From NCBI GenBank assembly GCA_002329365.1, contig DCUB01000027.1:1-44636 (forward strand): a DNA stretch of 44,636 bases. The letters run 5' to 3'. Of the stretch, positions 16,593 to 25,217 are shown one piece after another (within the stretch, counting starts at the first letter, position 1; every line of letters starts with the position of its first letter). The notes beneath the pieces were generated by a model, which worked only from the letters and a program-made list of their open reading frames with translations, was not told where the DNA came from and ran no database searches. The stretch is from Ruminococcaceae bacterium UBA1425. Lineage in GTDB: Bacteria; Bacillota; Clostridia; Oscillospirales; Acutalibacteraceae. A program made the translations under genes and the position numbers.

Positions 16593-18650
16593 TTGGCAGA
16601 AAAATTCTTCACGGCTATTACCGCGCGTCCGCGGCTTGTGCTGCTTACAGCGCTCCTTCTGTTGATTCCGTGCGCCTTCGGCTATCTGAATACGGCAGTA
16701 AGCTACGACCTGTTTTCATATCTGCCGGACGGTCTTGAATCGGTTGAGGGTGAAAAGCTCATAGGTGATAACTTCGGCAACACCTCAAGCGTTTTTCTTG
16801 CTGTGGAGGGGAAAACGGCGGCGGAAACTGCGGAGCTCGCAAAAAGGATTGAAAAAACCGACGGCGTCAAGACGGTCATATGGATTGACGATATTTTTAA
16901 CGTGACGGTTCCCGTCGAAATGCTTCCGTCTTTTGTAAGGGAGCTGTTCTACTCCGACGACGGGGACACAACGCTTATGCTTCTGATACTTGACGGAGAG
17001 GTTTCCGGCAGGACGCGCGCGACGGTCGGCGCTGTACGGAATATACTGCCGGAGGGCTGTTACCTCAGCGGCACCTCGGTGATACTTGCCGACACAAAGA
17101 AGCTTGTCAACCATCAGCTCCCGCTTTATGTTGCAGCCGCCGCCGCTGTGGCGTTCGTTATCCTGCTGTTAACCACGCGCTCATGGATTGTGACGCCGAT
17201 GCTTCTTATAACGCTCGGTCTCGGCGTCGCGTACAACATGGGTACTAATATAATGTTCGGCCGGATTTCTTATATAACGCAAAGCATAGCGGTGGTGCTT
17301 CAGCTTGCCGTCACGATGGATTATTCCGTTTTTCTCGTCGACAGGTTTGAGGAGGAAAAGCGGACGGCGGTGGACAGCAGGGAAGCAGTTGTAAAGGCCT
17401 CCTGCGCTACCGTTAAGTCGATTTCGGGCAGCGTGCTGACTACGGTGTTCGGCTTTTTGGCGCTGTGCTTTATGAAGCTTTCGCTCGGCATGGACATAGG
17501 GCTTGTCATGATAAAGGGAACGCTGTTCGGAGCGCTGTCTGTCGTCGTTGTGCTGCCTTCTCTGCTTCTTCTGTGCGACGGACTTACGGAAAAGCTTCGG
17601 CACAGAAGCCTTATTCCCGGCTTTTCCCGCCCCGTCGGATTCGTCCTGCGGCACAGGAATATTTTCGCGGCGCTTTTTATTACGCTGCTGATACCCGGTG
17701 CCATGCTTCACAACAAGGCCGAAAAATACTACAACCTTGTGGCGACGCTTCCGAAGGATATGGAGTCCGTTAAGGCTCTTAACAAGGTCAAGGACGAGTT
17801 TGATATGGTGACGTCGCATTTAGTTATTATGGACGACGACATACCGGCGGCAAAGTTCACCTCGCTTATTGACGAGCTTGAAGCGGCGGACGGAGTAGCA
17901 AACGTAATAGCCTACAATAAATTCGTAGGGCCGGCGATTCCCGAATCTATGATACCCGACAGGATTCGCGACATATGCAAAAAAAACGGAAGGCAGATTA
18001 TGCTTGTCAACTCGTCGCTCACGGCCGGAACAGCTTCCATGAGCCGACAGCTTGCAGAGCTCCGGGATATCGCCCGTAAATACGACAAAGGGGCGATGAT
18101 ATCGGGCGAGGGCGCGCTGTACGAGGATTTGGTGAGAGTCGCCGACAGCGATTTCAGGCTTACGGGCATTTTGTCCGTGCTGCTCGTATTTCTTGTGATA
18201 GCGGCGCTGTTCAAATCGGTAACGGTGCCGCTTATTCTGGTGACGGCTGTTGAGCTTTCCGTTTTTCTCAACGAGGCAGTGCCGTTTTTTATGAATTCGC
18301 AGATTTCGTTCATATCACCGACTGTCGTCAACTGCATACAGCTCGGCGCGACAATAGACTACGCCATCCTTCTTCTGCTTCGCACAAGGGAAGAACGAAG
18401 CGCGGGCGCGGGCTCGCGGGACGCCGTTAAAAAAGCCGCCATATCAACGGCAAGGTCGATAACAGGAAGCGCGCTTGTATTTTTTGGAACGACGTTATCC
18501 GTTTATCTGACAAGCGATATTGAAATAATAAAATGTATCTGCGCAATGCTCGCGCGCGGCTCGCTTATCAGCGCGGCCGTAATAATCCTTCTGCTCACCC
18601 CGTTTCTGGCGGTGTTGGGCAGACCGGGCGGAAAGGAAAAGGTAAAATGA
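16593..18650 (+). CDS. MMPL/RND-family exporter
   Basis: The 685-residue membrane protein has about 12 helices in two matching halves, each with one helix followed by a large extracytoplasmic loop and then five helices. The RND/MMPL proton-relay type motif appears twice, as MDYSVFLVDRFEEEKR near residue 245 and TIDYAILLLLRTREER near residue 590. Substrate is unknown; MMPL proteins move lipids or hydrophobic compounds. The start is TTG at 16593 with GGGG about nine bases upstream, and a TATAAT at 16568-16573 may be part of its promoter. Its stop overlaps the start of the lipoprotein gene by four bases (ATGA), so the two products are probably made together. Confidence 0.9.
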   Translation: MAEKFFTAITARPRLVLLTALLLLIPCAFGYLNTAVSYDLFSYLPDGLESVEGEKLIGDNFGNTSSVFLAVEGKTAAETAELAKRIEKTDGVKTVIWIDDIFNVTVPVEMLPSFVRELFYSDDGDTTLMLLILDGEVSGRTRATVGAVRNILPEGCYLSGTSVILADTKKLVNHQLPLYVAAAAAVAFVILLLTTRSWIVTPMLLITLGLGVAYNMGTNIMFGRISYITQSIAVVLQLAVTMDYSVFLVDRFEEEKRTAVDSREAVVKASCATVKSISGSVLTTVFGFLALCFMKLSLGMDIGLVMIKGTLFGALSVVVVLPSLLLLCDGLTEKLRHRSLIPGFSRPVGFVLRHRNIFAALFITLLIPGAMLHNKAEKYYNLVATLPKDMESVKALNKVKDEFDMVTSHLVIMDDDIPAAKFTSLIDELEAADGVANVIAYNKFVGPAIPESMIPDRIRDICKKNGRQIMLVNSSLTAGTASMSRQLAELRDIARKYDKGAMISGEGALYEDLVRVADSDFRLTGILSVLLVFLVIAALFKSVTVPLILVTAVELSVFLNEAVPFFMNSQISFISPTVVNCIQLGATIDYAILLLLRTREERSAGAGSRDAVKKAAISTARSITGSALVFFGTTLSVYLTSDIEIIKCICAMLARGSLISAAVIILLLTPFLAVLGRPGGKEKVK

Positions 18651-20209
18651 AAGTATCTCATTCAAAACGTATTGCCTGCGCCGCGGCGTCGGTTTTGTTC
18701 CTTTTCGGCGGCTGCGTGCGCGGCGGAAAAGAAAACGGGCAAACGACGGAGCCGGAAATAACTGCCCCGCCGTCGGGAAACCTATACACGGAATCGCCCG
18801 GAGCCGTTAAGAAGACGGAAACGGTTTATGTAACACTGGATACCTCCGGCGCCGTTTTAAAAACAATAGTGACCGACTGGCTTCACACCGACAGGGCGGG
18901 AGTCAGGGTAGAGGACGCCTCCGACCTCGGGAACATCTCAACCGTAAAGGGCAGCGCCGTTTCCGTGAGAGAGGGCGATAATATCGTATGGCACATGGAC
19001 GGCACAGACCTCTACTATACGGGACAAAGCGACAAGCCGCTGCCGATAGGCTTTGAATTTGAATTTTTTATTAACAATAAAGAATATTCCGCGGAGGAAA
19101 TAAAAGGCAAAAGCGGAAATGTTATAATTAACATCAGAGCGGTGAACGGCGACGCAAGAGATGTTTACGTCGACGGCAAAAGGGTTACAATGTATAATCC
19201 GTTCATCGTTATAGGCGGCACGATTATACCGCAGGAGAACTTCAGCGACGTCACCGTGCAGCACGGACGTTCCTTCGGCGACGGCAGCAAGGAGATTGTG
19301 TTTTCCGTTATGACTCCGGGACTTGCCGAGAGCCTCGGCGACACGGGAACCGTTTCCGGCTATCTCGGCGGTCTGGAGTTTACCGACGGCTTTACAATAT
19401 CGGCGAAAACAAGCAATTTTCAGCTCGGCAGCATGTACTTCGCGGTTATTCCCGTGGCGTCGCTCGACCTCGGTACGGCATTGCCCGAAACAATGGGCGA
19501 TATAAAGGAAATGCTGTCCGGCATAAGCGGGTTCCGCAAAACCATAGAAAGCGCGGGCGCAGACCGGCTGATTCAAACGCTGCTTAAGGACCCCGCGAGG
19601 CTTGAAAAGCTTGCCGGCGCGGTCGGCGACACCATAGGGCTTTACAACAGCAACAGAAAGCTTCTGAATGTCATGTCGGAATATCTTACGCCCGAAAACC
19701 TCGCCATGCTGATGGCCACCGCGGAAAGCATAAAGAATATTGAAATTGAGGAATATATAGACCTTTTGCTTGACGAAAGGTTCCAGTCGCTGATTTCGGA
19801 GCTCGGAGCGGCTGCCGAAAACATGCAGGAGCTGATACCTGTGCTCGAAGCCATGAGCAAAGACATGAGCGACCCCGAAGTGCAGGCGGCTATAAGGAAT
19901 CTGCCGCAGACGCTTAATAAGCTTTCGGAGATACGCGTTCTGCTTGATGAAAACAGCGACTTTCTGACGGCTCTTTCAAAGCTTTTAAACAGCGGCTCCA
20001 TAGACCGCCTTTCAGAGCTTTTTGAAGCGCTCAACGGGATAATAGACAGCAATGATTTAGAAAAATACTCGGCGCTCACGAAAAACGCTTCCGAGCTTAT
20101 AGCGCGGGCGGGTGAATGGCTGAAGCTCGGAAGTGGCTACAAGATATTCACCGCGTCAAAGGAAAACATGCTGACAAGTCTTGTCTTTATATACGAAGCC
20201 GGTTTCTGA
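18647..20209 (+). CDS. Lipoprotein partner of the MMPL exporter
   Basis: The 520-residue product begins with a lipoprotein signal ending in LFLFGGC, so Cys23 should be lipidated and the protein anchored outside the membrane. Residues about 55-190 (ETVYVTLDTSGAV, then VTDWL, then GKSGNVIINIRAVNG) match a clostridial family usually found with MMPL or YhgE/Pip-like membrane proteins. The C-terminal 250 residues are helical with heptad-like spacing. ATG 18647 overlaps the exporter stop and follows AAGGAAAAGG. A 38-codon upstream extension inside the exporter gene is rejected. An export or assembly helper role is inferred from the pairing. Confidence 0.75.
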   Translation: MKVSHSKRIACAAASVLFLFGGCVRGGKENGQTTEPEITAPPSGNLYTESPGAVKKTETVYVTLDTSGAVLKTIVTDWLHTDRAGVRVEDASDLGNISTVKGSAVSVREGDNIVWHMDGTDLYYTGQSDKPLPIGFEFEFFINNKEYSAEEIKGKSGNVIINIRAVNGDARDVYVDGKRVTMYNPFIVIGGTIIPQENFSDVTVQHGRSFGDGSKEIVFSVMTPGLAESLGDTGTVSGYLGGLEFTDGFTISAKTSNFQLGSMYFAVIPVASLDLGTALPETMGDIKEMLSGISGFRKTIESAGADRLIQTLLKDPARLEKLAGAVGDTIGLYNSNRKLLNVMSEYLTPENLAMLMATAESIKNIEIEEYIDLLLDERFQSLISELGAAAENMQELIPVLEAMSKDMSDPEVQAAIRNLPQTLNKLSEIRVLLDENSDFLTALSKLLNSGSIDRLSELFEALNGIIDSNDLEKYSALTKNASELIARAGEWLKLGSGYKIFTASKENMLTSLVFIYEAGF

Positions 20210-20243
20210 AAGATAAGACACAATTAAGAAAGGATGTAAGAAA

Positions 20244-20960
20244 ATGGACGGAATAGCGGAAAACAAAGCAACCGTAAAAAAAACACCGCCGAAATACGAC
20301 GGTTTCCTCAGAAGCCACAGGGTTGACGTGCCCGAATGCATTCGCCGCTGCACCGGCATACTTATTTTCGGACGGCGGCTGAAGTCCTTCGCGTTTTCGA
20401 CCGACGTCGCTATAATACGAAACATAAATTCCGATGCCTTAATAGCGGTATATCCGTTCACACCGCAGCCGGTAATCACAAACGCAATCCTTCAGGTGGC
20501 GGAGATGCCCGTGCTCGCCGGCGTGGGAGGCGGAGTAACAAGGGGCTCGCGCGTAATAGACATCGCCCAGAACGCCGAATTCATGGGCGCGGCCGGAGTT
20601 GTGGTAAACGCGCCTACCGAAAACGAAATAATATATAAGCTGAAAGAAAAGCTCGACATACCGGTCGTTGTAACGGTAGTTTCAATTTACGAGGACGTCG
20701 GCGCAAGGGTTTCGGCGGGAGCGGATATCCTTAATATTTCGGGCAGCGTCGAAAACCCCGCAATCATTAGAAAAATAAGGGACAAGTACCCCGACATACC
20801 GATACTCGCGACGGGCGGACCGACCGACGAAACTATACTTGCGACAATTGAAGCAGGGGCAAACGCGATAACATATACGCCACCGTCAAACGGCGAGCTG
20901 TTCGCCGTATCGATGCAGAAGTACCGCGAGATGAAAAAGGAGGGGCAAAAAAAGGATTAA
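20244..20960 (+). CDS. TIM-barrel protein of unknown function
   Basis: This 238-residue cytoplasmic protein shows the alternating strand-helix pattern of a TIM barrel. The end of the barrel, ILATGGPTDETILATIEAGA followed by ITYTPPS, looks like the phosphate-binding part of enzymes such as NanE, ThiE or indole-glycerol-phosphate synthase. Earlier, PVLAGVGGGVTRGSRVIDIA is a glycine-rich loop. I do not recognise a specific enzyme. Related clostridial proteins are usually labelled hydrolase without support. AAAGGA precedes the ATG by nine bases. It lies 34 bases after the lipoprotein gene and may share its transcript. Confidence 0.6.
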   Translation: MDGIAENKATVKKTPPKYDGFLRSHRVDVPECIRRCTGILIFGRRLKSFAFSTDVAIIRNINSDALIAVYPFTPQPVITNAILQVAEMPVLAGVGGGVTRGSRVIDIAQNAEFMGAAGVVVNAPTENEIIYKLKEKLDIPVVVTVVSIYEDVGARVSAGADILNISGSVENPAIIRKIRDKYPDIPILATGGPTDETILATIEAGANAITYTPPSNGELFAVSMQKYREMKKEGQKKD

Positions 20961-20988
20961 GGCAACGCCGAAAAAGTACGGAGTTGCC
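20961..20988. terminator. Terminator-like hairpin without T run
   Basis: GGCAAC-G-CCG pairs with CGG-A-GTTGCC around AAAAAGTA, a ten-position stem with one mismatch, beginning right at the stop codon of the TIM-barrel gene. The sequence after it (TCACTTATAAAC) lacks a real T tract. It may end transcription weakly or be a repeat element. The rest of the 273-base gap to trkH holds the repeats listed separately. Confidence 0.4.
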
Positions 20989-21093
20989 TCACTTATAAAC
21001 AGAACCGATACTTTGGATATTTCACGGCGCGTTAAGTGTGACGTACCGGTACAGGCAAGTCAAGAGAGCAATGTCTGACTCGATTCGATGAGA

Positions 21094-21136
21094 TTACCTG
21101 CGCAGGTGCGCCCCTGCTTTATTTTTGTCGTTCAAG
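21094..21136. repeat. 41-bp intergenic repeat, copy 2 (43 bp)
   Basis: TTACCTGCGCAGGTGCGCCC and the following bases to TCGTTCAAG align with 5293-5333. Inside, GCGCA-CC-TGCGC (minus strand) is a small palindrome. The repeat runs directly into the palindrome at 21143. Confidence 0.55.
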
Positions 21137-21142
21137 AAGTAG

Positions 21143-21162
21143 GGAACGGAGTCATCCGTTCC
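21143..21162. repeat. 20-bp palindrome (GGAACGGA type)
   Basis: GGAACGGA-GTCA-TCCGTTCC is an eight-pair hairpin with a four-base loop. Compared with GGAACGGTC-TT-GACCGTTCC, the inner arm changes on both sides so that pairing is kept. Flanks are AG before and G after, as in the other copies. Confidence 0.7.
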
Positions 21163-21233
21163 GTGCCAAAGTACGAATTGAATTAGCTTAAGTAAACGCG
21201 CATGATGCCATATCCTGCTTATGCGGCTTTGCC

Positions 21234-22688
21234 CTATATATTGCGTTTCCACGATGAGGGCGCAAACAGAAGAATCATCGGGAATATTTCAAGACGTCCT
21301 ATAAGCATATCGGCGGAAAGGACAAGCTTGCTGAGCGGGGAAAATTGTGAAAAATTCCCCGTCGGTCCCACCATGCCGAGCCCCGGGCCTATATTGTTTA
21401 AACATGAAACAACGGATGAAATGTTTGTATCCAAGTTGAAGTCGTCGAGCGAAACCCCAAGCAATGATATAAGCATAGTAATGGTATAGAATGTTAAATA
21501 AACGTTAATTTCGGCCAACACTTCTTTTTCCACCACTACGCCGTTCACCTTTACAAGCTTTACGCTTCGGGGATGAATCATTTTCTGTATTGAGTTGCGC
21601 ATGGCTTTTATCAGAATCAACAGCCTCGCAACCTTAATGCCGCCTCCGGTAGAGCCGGCGCACGCGCCGACTATCATCAAAGCAAGCAGCAGCATGCGGG
21701 AGAACTGGGGCCACAAGTCAAAATCGGTTGTGGCGTAGCCGGTAGTAGTTATAATAGACGACACCTGAAACAAACTGTGGTGAAAAGCCTCGAAAGTGTT
21801 TTCAAAAAGCGAACGTGTGTTTATCGCAATAGCCGCTACCGATACGGCGACTATTGAGAGATAAAGGCGCAGCTCTGCGTTTTTGAAGGCGGGGCGTATT
21901 TCCTTTATCAGAATAAGGTAGTAAAAGTTGAAATTCACGCCGAACAGCAGCATAAACACCGATATAACGCCCTGAAGATATACGCTGTCATAAGCGCCTA
22001 TGCTCGCGTTTTTAATTGAAAATCCGCCTGTTCCCGCCGTGCCGAACGAATGCAGGACGCTGTCAAACAGTGGCATGCCTCCGCAAAGCAGAAGAATAAT
22101 TTCAATAAGCGTCATTGAAATATAAATAATATAAAGGATGCGAGCCGTGTAGCGGAGCTTGGGTACAAGCTTCTCCACCGCGGGGCCGGGGCTTTCCGCC
22201 CGCATTATTCTTAAGGGGCTTCCGTCCCCTTTGCTCATGGGAACTATGGCAAGCATAAAAACGAGAACGCCCATTCCGCCAAGCCAGTTGGTAAAGCTTC
22301 TCCAGTAAAGAAGGCTCATCGGCATTGCTTCGACGTCCGTCAGAATACTCGAGCCGGTGGTGGTGAATCCCGATACCGTTTCAAAAAAACTGTCAAGAAA
22401 GCTCGGTATTTCGCCGCTGAAATAGAACGGGAATGCCCCGAAAAAGGACAGAGAAATCCACGAAAGGGCGACGACGGCAAAGCCCTCGCGCGAATAAATG
22501 AGCTTGTCCCCGGCCTTTATTCTGACGGCAACAGTACCCAACAGCGCAAGCAGCGCGATTGTAACGGCAAAAGACAGAAACGACGCGTGCTCGCCCTTGT
22601 AAAGAGCGATTAAAAGCGCCGGAAACATAGAAAGCCCCTCTATGCGGAGAATATGCCCTACATAATTTAAGACTATCCTGATATTCAT
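21234..22688 (-). CDS. trkH: TrkH/KtrB-type potassium uptake channel subunit
   Basis: This 484-residue membrane protein forms the potassium pathway of a Trk/Ktr system. Four pore-loop motifs are visible in order: TTTGSS near residue 109, GTAGTGGFS near 215, ITTTGYAT near 318 and NNIGPGLG near 432. Each has the selectivity glycine. About eight to ten further helices fit the family, and length is normal. ATG 22688 follows AAGGAG, which overlaps the trkA stop codon, so translation is probably coupled. The pair works as pore plus regulatory ring at the membrane. Confidence 0.95.
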   Translation of the reverse strand: MNIRIVLNYVGHILRIEGLSMFPALLIALYKGEHASFLSFAVTIALLALLGTVAVRIKAGDKLIYSREGFAVVALSWISLSFFGAFPFYFSGEIPSFLDSFFETVSGFTTTGSSILTDVEAMPMSLLYWRSFTNWLGGMGVLVFMLAIVPMSKGDGSPLRIMRAESPGPAVEKLVPKLRYTARILYIIYISMTLIEIILLLCGGMPLFDSVLHSFGTAGTGGFSIKNASIGAYDSVYLQGVISVFMLLFGVNFNFYYLILIKEIRPAFKNAELRLYLSIVAVSVAAIAINTRSLFENTFEAFHHSLFQVSSIITTTGYATTDFDLWPQFSRMLLLALMIVGACAGSTGGGIKVARLLILIKAMRNSIQKMIHPRSVKLVKVNGVVVEKEVLAEINVYLTFYTITMLISLLGVSLDDFNLDTNISSVVSCLNNIGPGLGMVGPTGNFSQFSPLSKLVLSADMLIGRLEIFPMILLFAPSSWKRNI

Positions 22689-22697
22689 TGCGGCTCC

Positions 22698-24065
22698 TTA
22701 AACTGTTTCGTCAAAAATATCATTAAGGTCGCTGAACATCCGCTCTGCCGTTGTTACGACTATTACGGTGTCGCCTTCCTGAATAAAGTCCCTGCCCTGT
22801 GGGATTATTATCTTCCCCGAACGCGTTATGCTTGAAATAAGAACATCTTCCTTAAGCTTCAGCTTTGAAAGAGGAACGCCCTTGTGGAGAGTTGCCGCCT
22901 GCGCTATGAACTCAAGAGCCTCCACCTTGTCACCGACCATTCTGTGAAGCGTCAGCACAGAGCCGCCGAGGGTGTTTTCCATTGCCCTGACATAGCGTAA
23001 CACTTCGTTTGCGACAAGCTGCTTCGGGCATATCATGCTGCCGATGCCCTTCTCGCTCAGCAGCTGGCTGTACTCGGAGCGGCTGATTTTTGTTATTGTT
23101 TTCGGCACGCCGACATAGTCCGCGAACATTGACACAAGCATGTTTTCCTCGTCAATGTTTGTAAGCGATATAACGGCGTCCGTTTCCTTTATGCCCTCCT
23201 CAAGCAGGAGGCTCTGGGAAGTGCCGTCGCCGCAGATAATCAAAGCGTCGCTGAACATTTCGGCAAGCTCGCGGCAGCGAGCGGGATTTTGTTCGATTAT
23301 TTTTACCTTTACGTTGCTTTTTAAGAGGTCGTCGGTAAGGTAAGCAGCGATACGACTCCCGCCTACAATCATCACGCTGCGTATCTTGTGATTTGCGATA
23401 TCGAGCTTTTTAACAAGCTTTGCAAGGTCGCTCCTCGGCGCCGTAACGGCAATGGTGTCTCCCTCATCAAAAACGAACGAGCCCTTGGGGATAATAATTT
23501 TGTCGCCGCGTTCTACGGCGCATACGAGAATTTTCATGCGGAGGGCTTCCTCAAGCCTGTCGATTCTCAATCCGACAAGGTGGCTGTCGCTGCTTATTTT
23601 GTACTCGACCAGCTCTACGCGCCCCTTTGCGAAGGAATCCCGCTTCAGAAATGACGGGAACTGTACAAGCCCGAATATTTCACGCGCGGAGATAAGGTCA
23701 AGATTAACCGTCATTGAAAGCCCCAGCTCGTCACGCAGAAGCTGAAGCTGCTCGGCGTATTCGCGGTTTATTACCCTTGATATAGTGTTGCGGCAGCCGA
23801 GCTTTTTGGCAAGAATACAGCAAAGGATGTTAAGCTCGTCCGACGAGGTTGCAGCTATTAAAAGGTCGCTTTTGCCGACATCCGCTTTGCGCTGAACGGC
23901 AAGTGTCGCGCCGTTGCCGTGAATAACCATAATGTCCAGATTGTCGGACGACTCCCTTAACACACGGGGATTGCTGTCTATAACCACAATATCATGGTTT
24001 TCGTTGGCGAGCTGTTTTGTAAGATTATAGCCCACCTTGCCGTCGCCGATGATGACTATTCTCAT
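22698..24065 (-). CDS. trkA: Trk potassium uptake regulatory subunit TrkA
   Basis: The 455-residue cytoplasmic protein has two RCK units, each a Rossmann nucleotide-binding domain followed by a TrkA-C domain. The first starts MRIVIIGDGKVGYNL with the NAD-binding glycines and the acidic DSNP at the end of the second strand. The second begins IRSVMIVGGSRIAAYL near residue 225. It gates TrkH in response to bound nucleotide. ATG 24065 has GGGGG seven bases upstream, which excludes a 35-codon upstream extension. A near-consensus promoter lies about 75 bases upstream. Confidence 0.95.
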   Translation of the reverse strand: MRIVIIGDGKVGYNLTKQLANENHDIVVIDSNPRVLRESSDNLDIMVIHGNGATLAVQRKADVGKSDLLIAATSSDELNILCCILAKKLGCRNTISRVINREYAEQLQLLRDELGLSMTVNLDLISAREIFGLVQFPSFLKRDSFAKGRVELVEYKISSDSHLVGLRIDRLEEALRMKILVCAVERGDKIIIPKGSFVFDEGDTIAVTAPRSDLAKLVKKLDIANHKIRSVMIVGGSRIAAYLTDDLLKSNVKVKIIEQNPARCRELAEMFSDALIICGDGTSQSLLLEEGIKETDAVISLTNIDEENMLVSMFADYVGVPKTITKISRSEYSQLLSEKGIGSMICPKQLVANEVLRYVRAMENTLGGSVLTLHRMVGDKVEALEFIAQAATLHKGVPLSKLKLKEDVLISSITRSGKIIIPQGRDFIQEGDTVIVVTTAERMFSDLNDIFDETV

Positions 24066-24138
24066 TAAATTACCCCCGGTAGCGTGTGTTGCCCGAAGCT
24101 GATTTCGCAACAGACAAAAAACTTTTAATTTCCCGCAC

Positions 24139-24167
24139 ATTGTACATCTGCTGAAAAAATTTGTCAA
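24139..24167 (-). promoter_or_regulatory. Promoter of trkA-trkH
   Basis: On the minus strand TTGACA (24167-24162) and TACAAT (24144-24139) are 17 bases apart, close to the sigma-A consensus. The leader before trkA would be about 65 bases and contains a small GTTGC/GCAAC hairpin. Confidence 0.82.
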
Positions 24168-24252
24168 CATGAAAAAACAGTATTACATCATTAATAATTA
24201 ATACCAAAAACGTCAATCGTGTAAAAACGTAAAAATAAAAATAAAAAAATTC

Positions 24253-24281
24253 TTGACAAACGCAATAACTGCTGATAGAAT
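24253..24281 (+). promoter_or_regulatory. Promoter of infC-rpmI-rplT
   Basis: TTGACA at 24253-24258 and TAGAAT at 24276-24281 are 17 bases apart and preceded by a very A-rich stretch that could act as an UP element. Transcription should begin near 24288, giving a leader of roughly 157 bases before infC. Confidence 0.85.
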
Positions 24282-24287
24282 ATCATA

Positions 24288-24444
24288 GCAATAAAGAAGA
24301 ACATAACTGTTCTCACCTGCGAGGAGCTGTCCTGCGTACGGTCAATATCTTTCCGCGGCGTTTTACGCCTCACGGTTGTTTTGATTTTCTGCACGGACAG
24401 GTTTTCTGACCGTGTCTTTTTATTTTATTTGGAGGTGTTTTCAC
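24288..24444 (+). promoter_or_regulatory. Attenuated leader of infC (L20 or IF3 type)
   Basis: The leader contains a middle hairpin near 24353-24375 and a terminator at 24392-24430. CTGTCC at 24327-24332 is complementary to GGACAG (24395-24400) in the left terminator arm. ACGGTCA at 24338-24344 is complementary to TGACCGT (24407-24413) in the right arm. Either pairing would disrupt the terminator, which is the logic of an antiterminator. In Firmicutes this operon is known to be controlled by ribosomal protein L20 through such a leader. That L20 is the ligand here is inferred from position. Confidence 0.65.
24392..24430 (+). terminator. Leader terminator upstream of infC
   Basis: CACGG-A-CAG (24392-24400) pairs with CTG-A-CCGTG (24406-24414) around GTTTT, eight pairs with one A-A mismatch. 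The T-rich stretch TCTTTTTATTTTATTT follows directly and ends at the infC Shine-Dalgarno. Confidence 0.78.
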
Positions 24445-24963
24445 ATCGGTATCAAAGAACTGCAAATCAATGAAGAAATCCGCGACAAGGAAGTGCGCGT
24501 AATCTCCGACAGCGGAGAGCAGCTGGGCATAATGTCGGCTGCTCAGGCGCTGAAGCTTGCCGAAAGCATGAATCTTGACCTCGTCAAGTTCGCCCCGCAG
24601 GCAAAGCCGCCCGTTTGTAAGATTGTAGATTACGGAAAGTACCGCTTTGAGCAAAACAAGCGGGAAAAGGAAGCAAGGAAGAATCAGCGCATAATCGAGA
24701 TTAAAGAGATACGTCTCTCGCTCAACATTGACACGCACGATTTTGAAACCAAGCTGGGACATGCCAAAAGATTTCTTGAAGACGGAGACAAGGTCAAGGT
24801 TTCCATCCGTTTCCGCGGACGCGAGATGGCGCATCCCGAAATCGGACTCAAAACTATGGAAAGATTTGCGCAGGCCTGCGAGGGCTTTGGCACTGTCGAA
24901 AAGGCTGCCAAGCTTGAGGGCAGGCAGATGCTGATGTTTATCGCCGCAAAAACTTCCAAATAA
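24445..24963 (+). CDS. infC: Translation initiation factor IF-3, AUC start
   Basis: This 172-residue factor binds the 30S subunit, prevents subunit joining and checks the start codon. The N-terminal domain begins IKELQINEEIRDKEVRVI and the C-terminal domain contains EIRLSLNIDTHDFETK and RGREMAHPE, all typical. No ATG, GTG or TTG lies at the family's usual start. GGAGGTG at 24431-24437 points to ATC at 24445, nine bases after GGAGG. A rare start such as AUU or AUC is the known basis of IF-3 autoregulation, because the factor rejects its own start codon. An upstream TTG-type start at 24412 would lie inside the terminator. It heads the operon with rpmI and rplT. Confidence 0.93.
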   Translation: MGIKELQINEEIRDKEVRVISDSGEQLGIMSAAQALKLAESMNLDLVKFAPQAKPPVCKIVDYGKYRFEQNKREKEARKNQRIIEIKEIRLSLNIDTHDFETKLGHAKRFLEDGDKVKVSIRFRGREMAHPEIGLKTMERFAQACEGFGTVEKAAKLEGRQMLMFIAAKTSK

Positions 24964-24982
24964 AACAAAGGAGGAGTTCCCA

Positions 24983-25180
24983 ATGCCCAAAATTAAAACC
25001 CATAGCGGTGCGAAAAAGCGTTTTAAGCTTTCAAAAAACGGAAAGCCCATCCGCGCCCATGCCAATAAGACGCATATCCTGACGAAAAAGAGCACAAAGC
25101 GTAAGAGGAATCTTCGCAAGACGTCTGTTGCGGATGTCACGAACCAGAAGCAAATAAAGCGTCTTATTCCCTATAAGTAA
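24983..25180 (+). CDS. rpmI: 50S ribosomal protein L35
   Basis: This 65-residue basic protein starts MPKIKTHSGAKKRFKLS, the invariant L35 opening, and ends KRLIPYK. It is a structural protein of the large ribosomal subunit. AAAGGAGGAG precedes the ATG. It lies 19 bases after infC and 37 before rplT in the conserved infC-rpmI-rplT order. Confidence 0.98.
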   Translation: MPKIKTHSGAKKRFKLSKNGKPIRAHANKTHILTKKSTKRKRNLRKTSVADVTNQKQIKRLIPYK

Positions 25181-25217
25181 GAAAAACGCCAAATTAATTT
25201 TTCGGAGGTAATTTATC

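Noticed and set aside
20961..21233. tRNA or small RNA gene in the gap before trkH
   Set aside because: No cloverleaf, no T-arm consensus and no promoter; the gap is explained by a hairpin and repeats.
24370..25140. 256-codon open frame on the minus strand across infC and rpmI
   Set aside because: It is antisense to conserved translation genes, has no ribosome site and encodes low-complexity residues.
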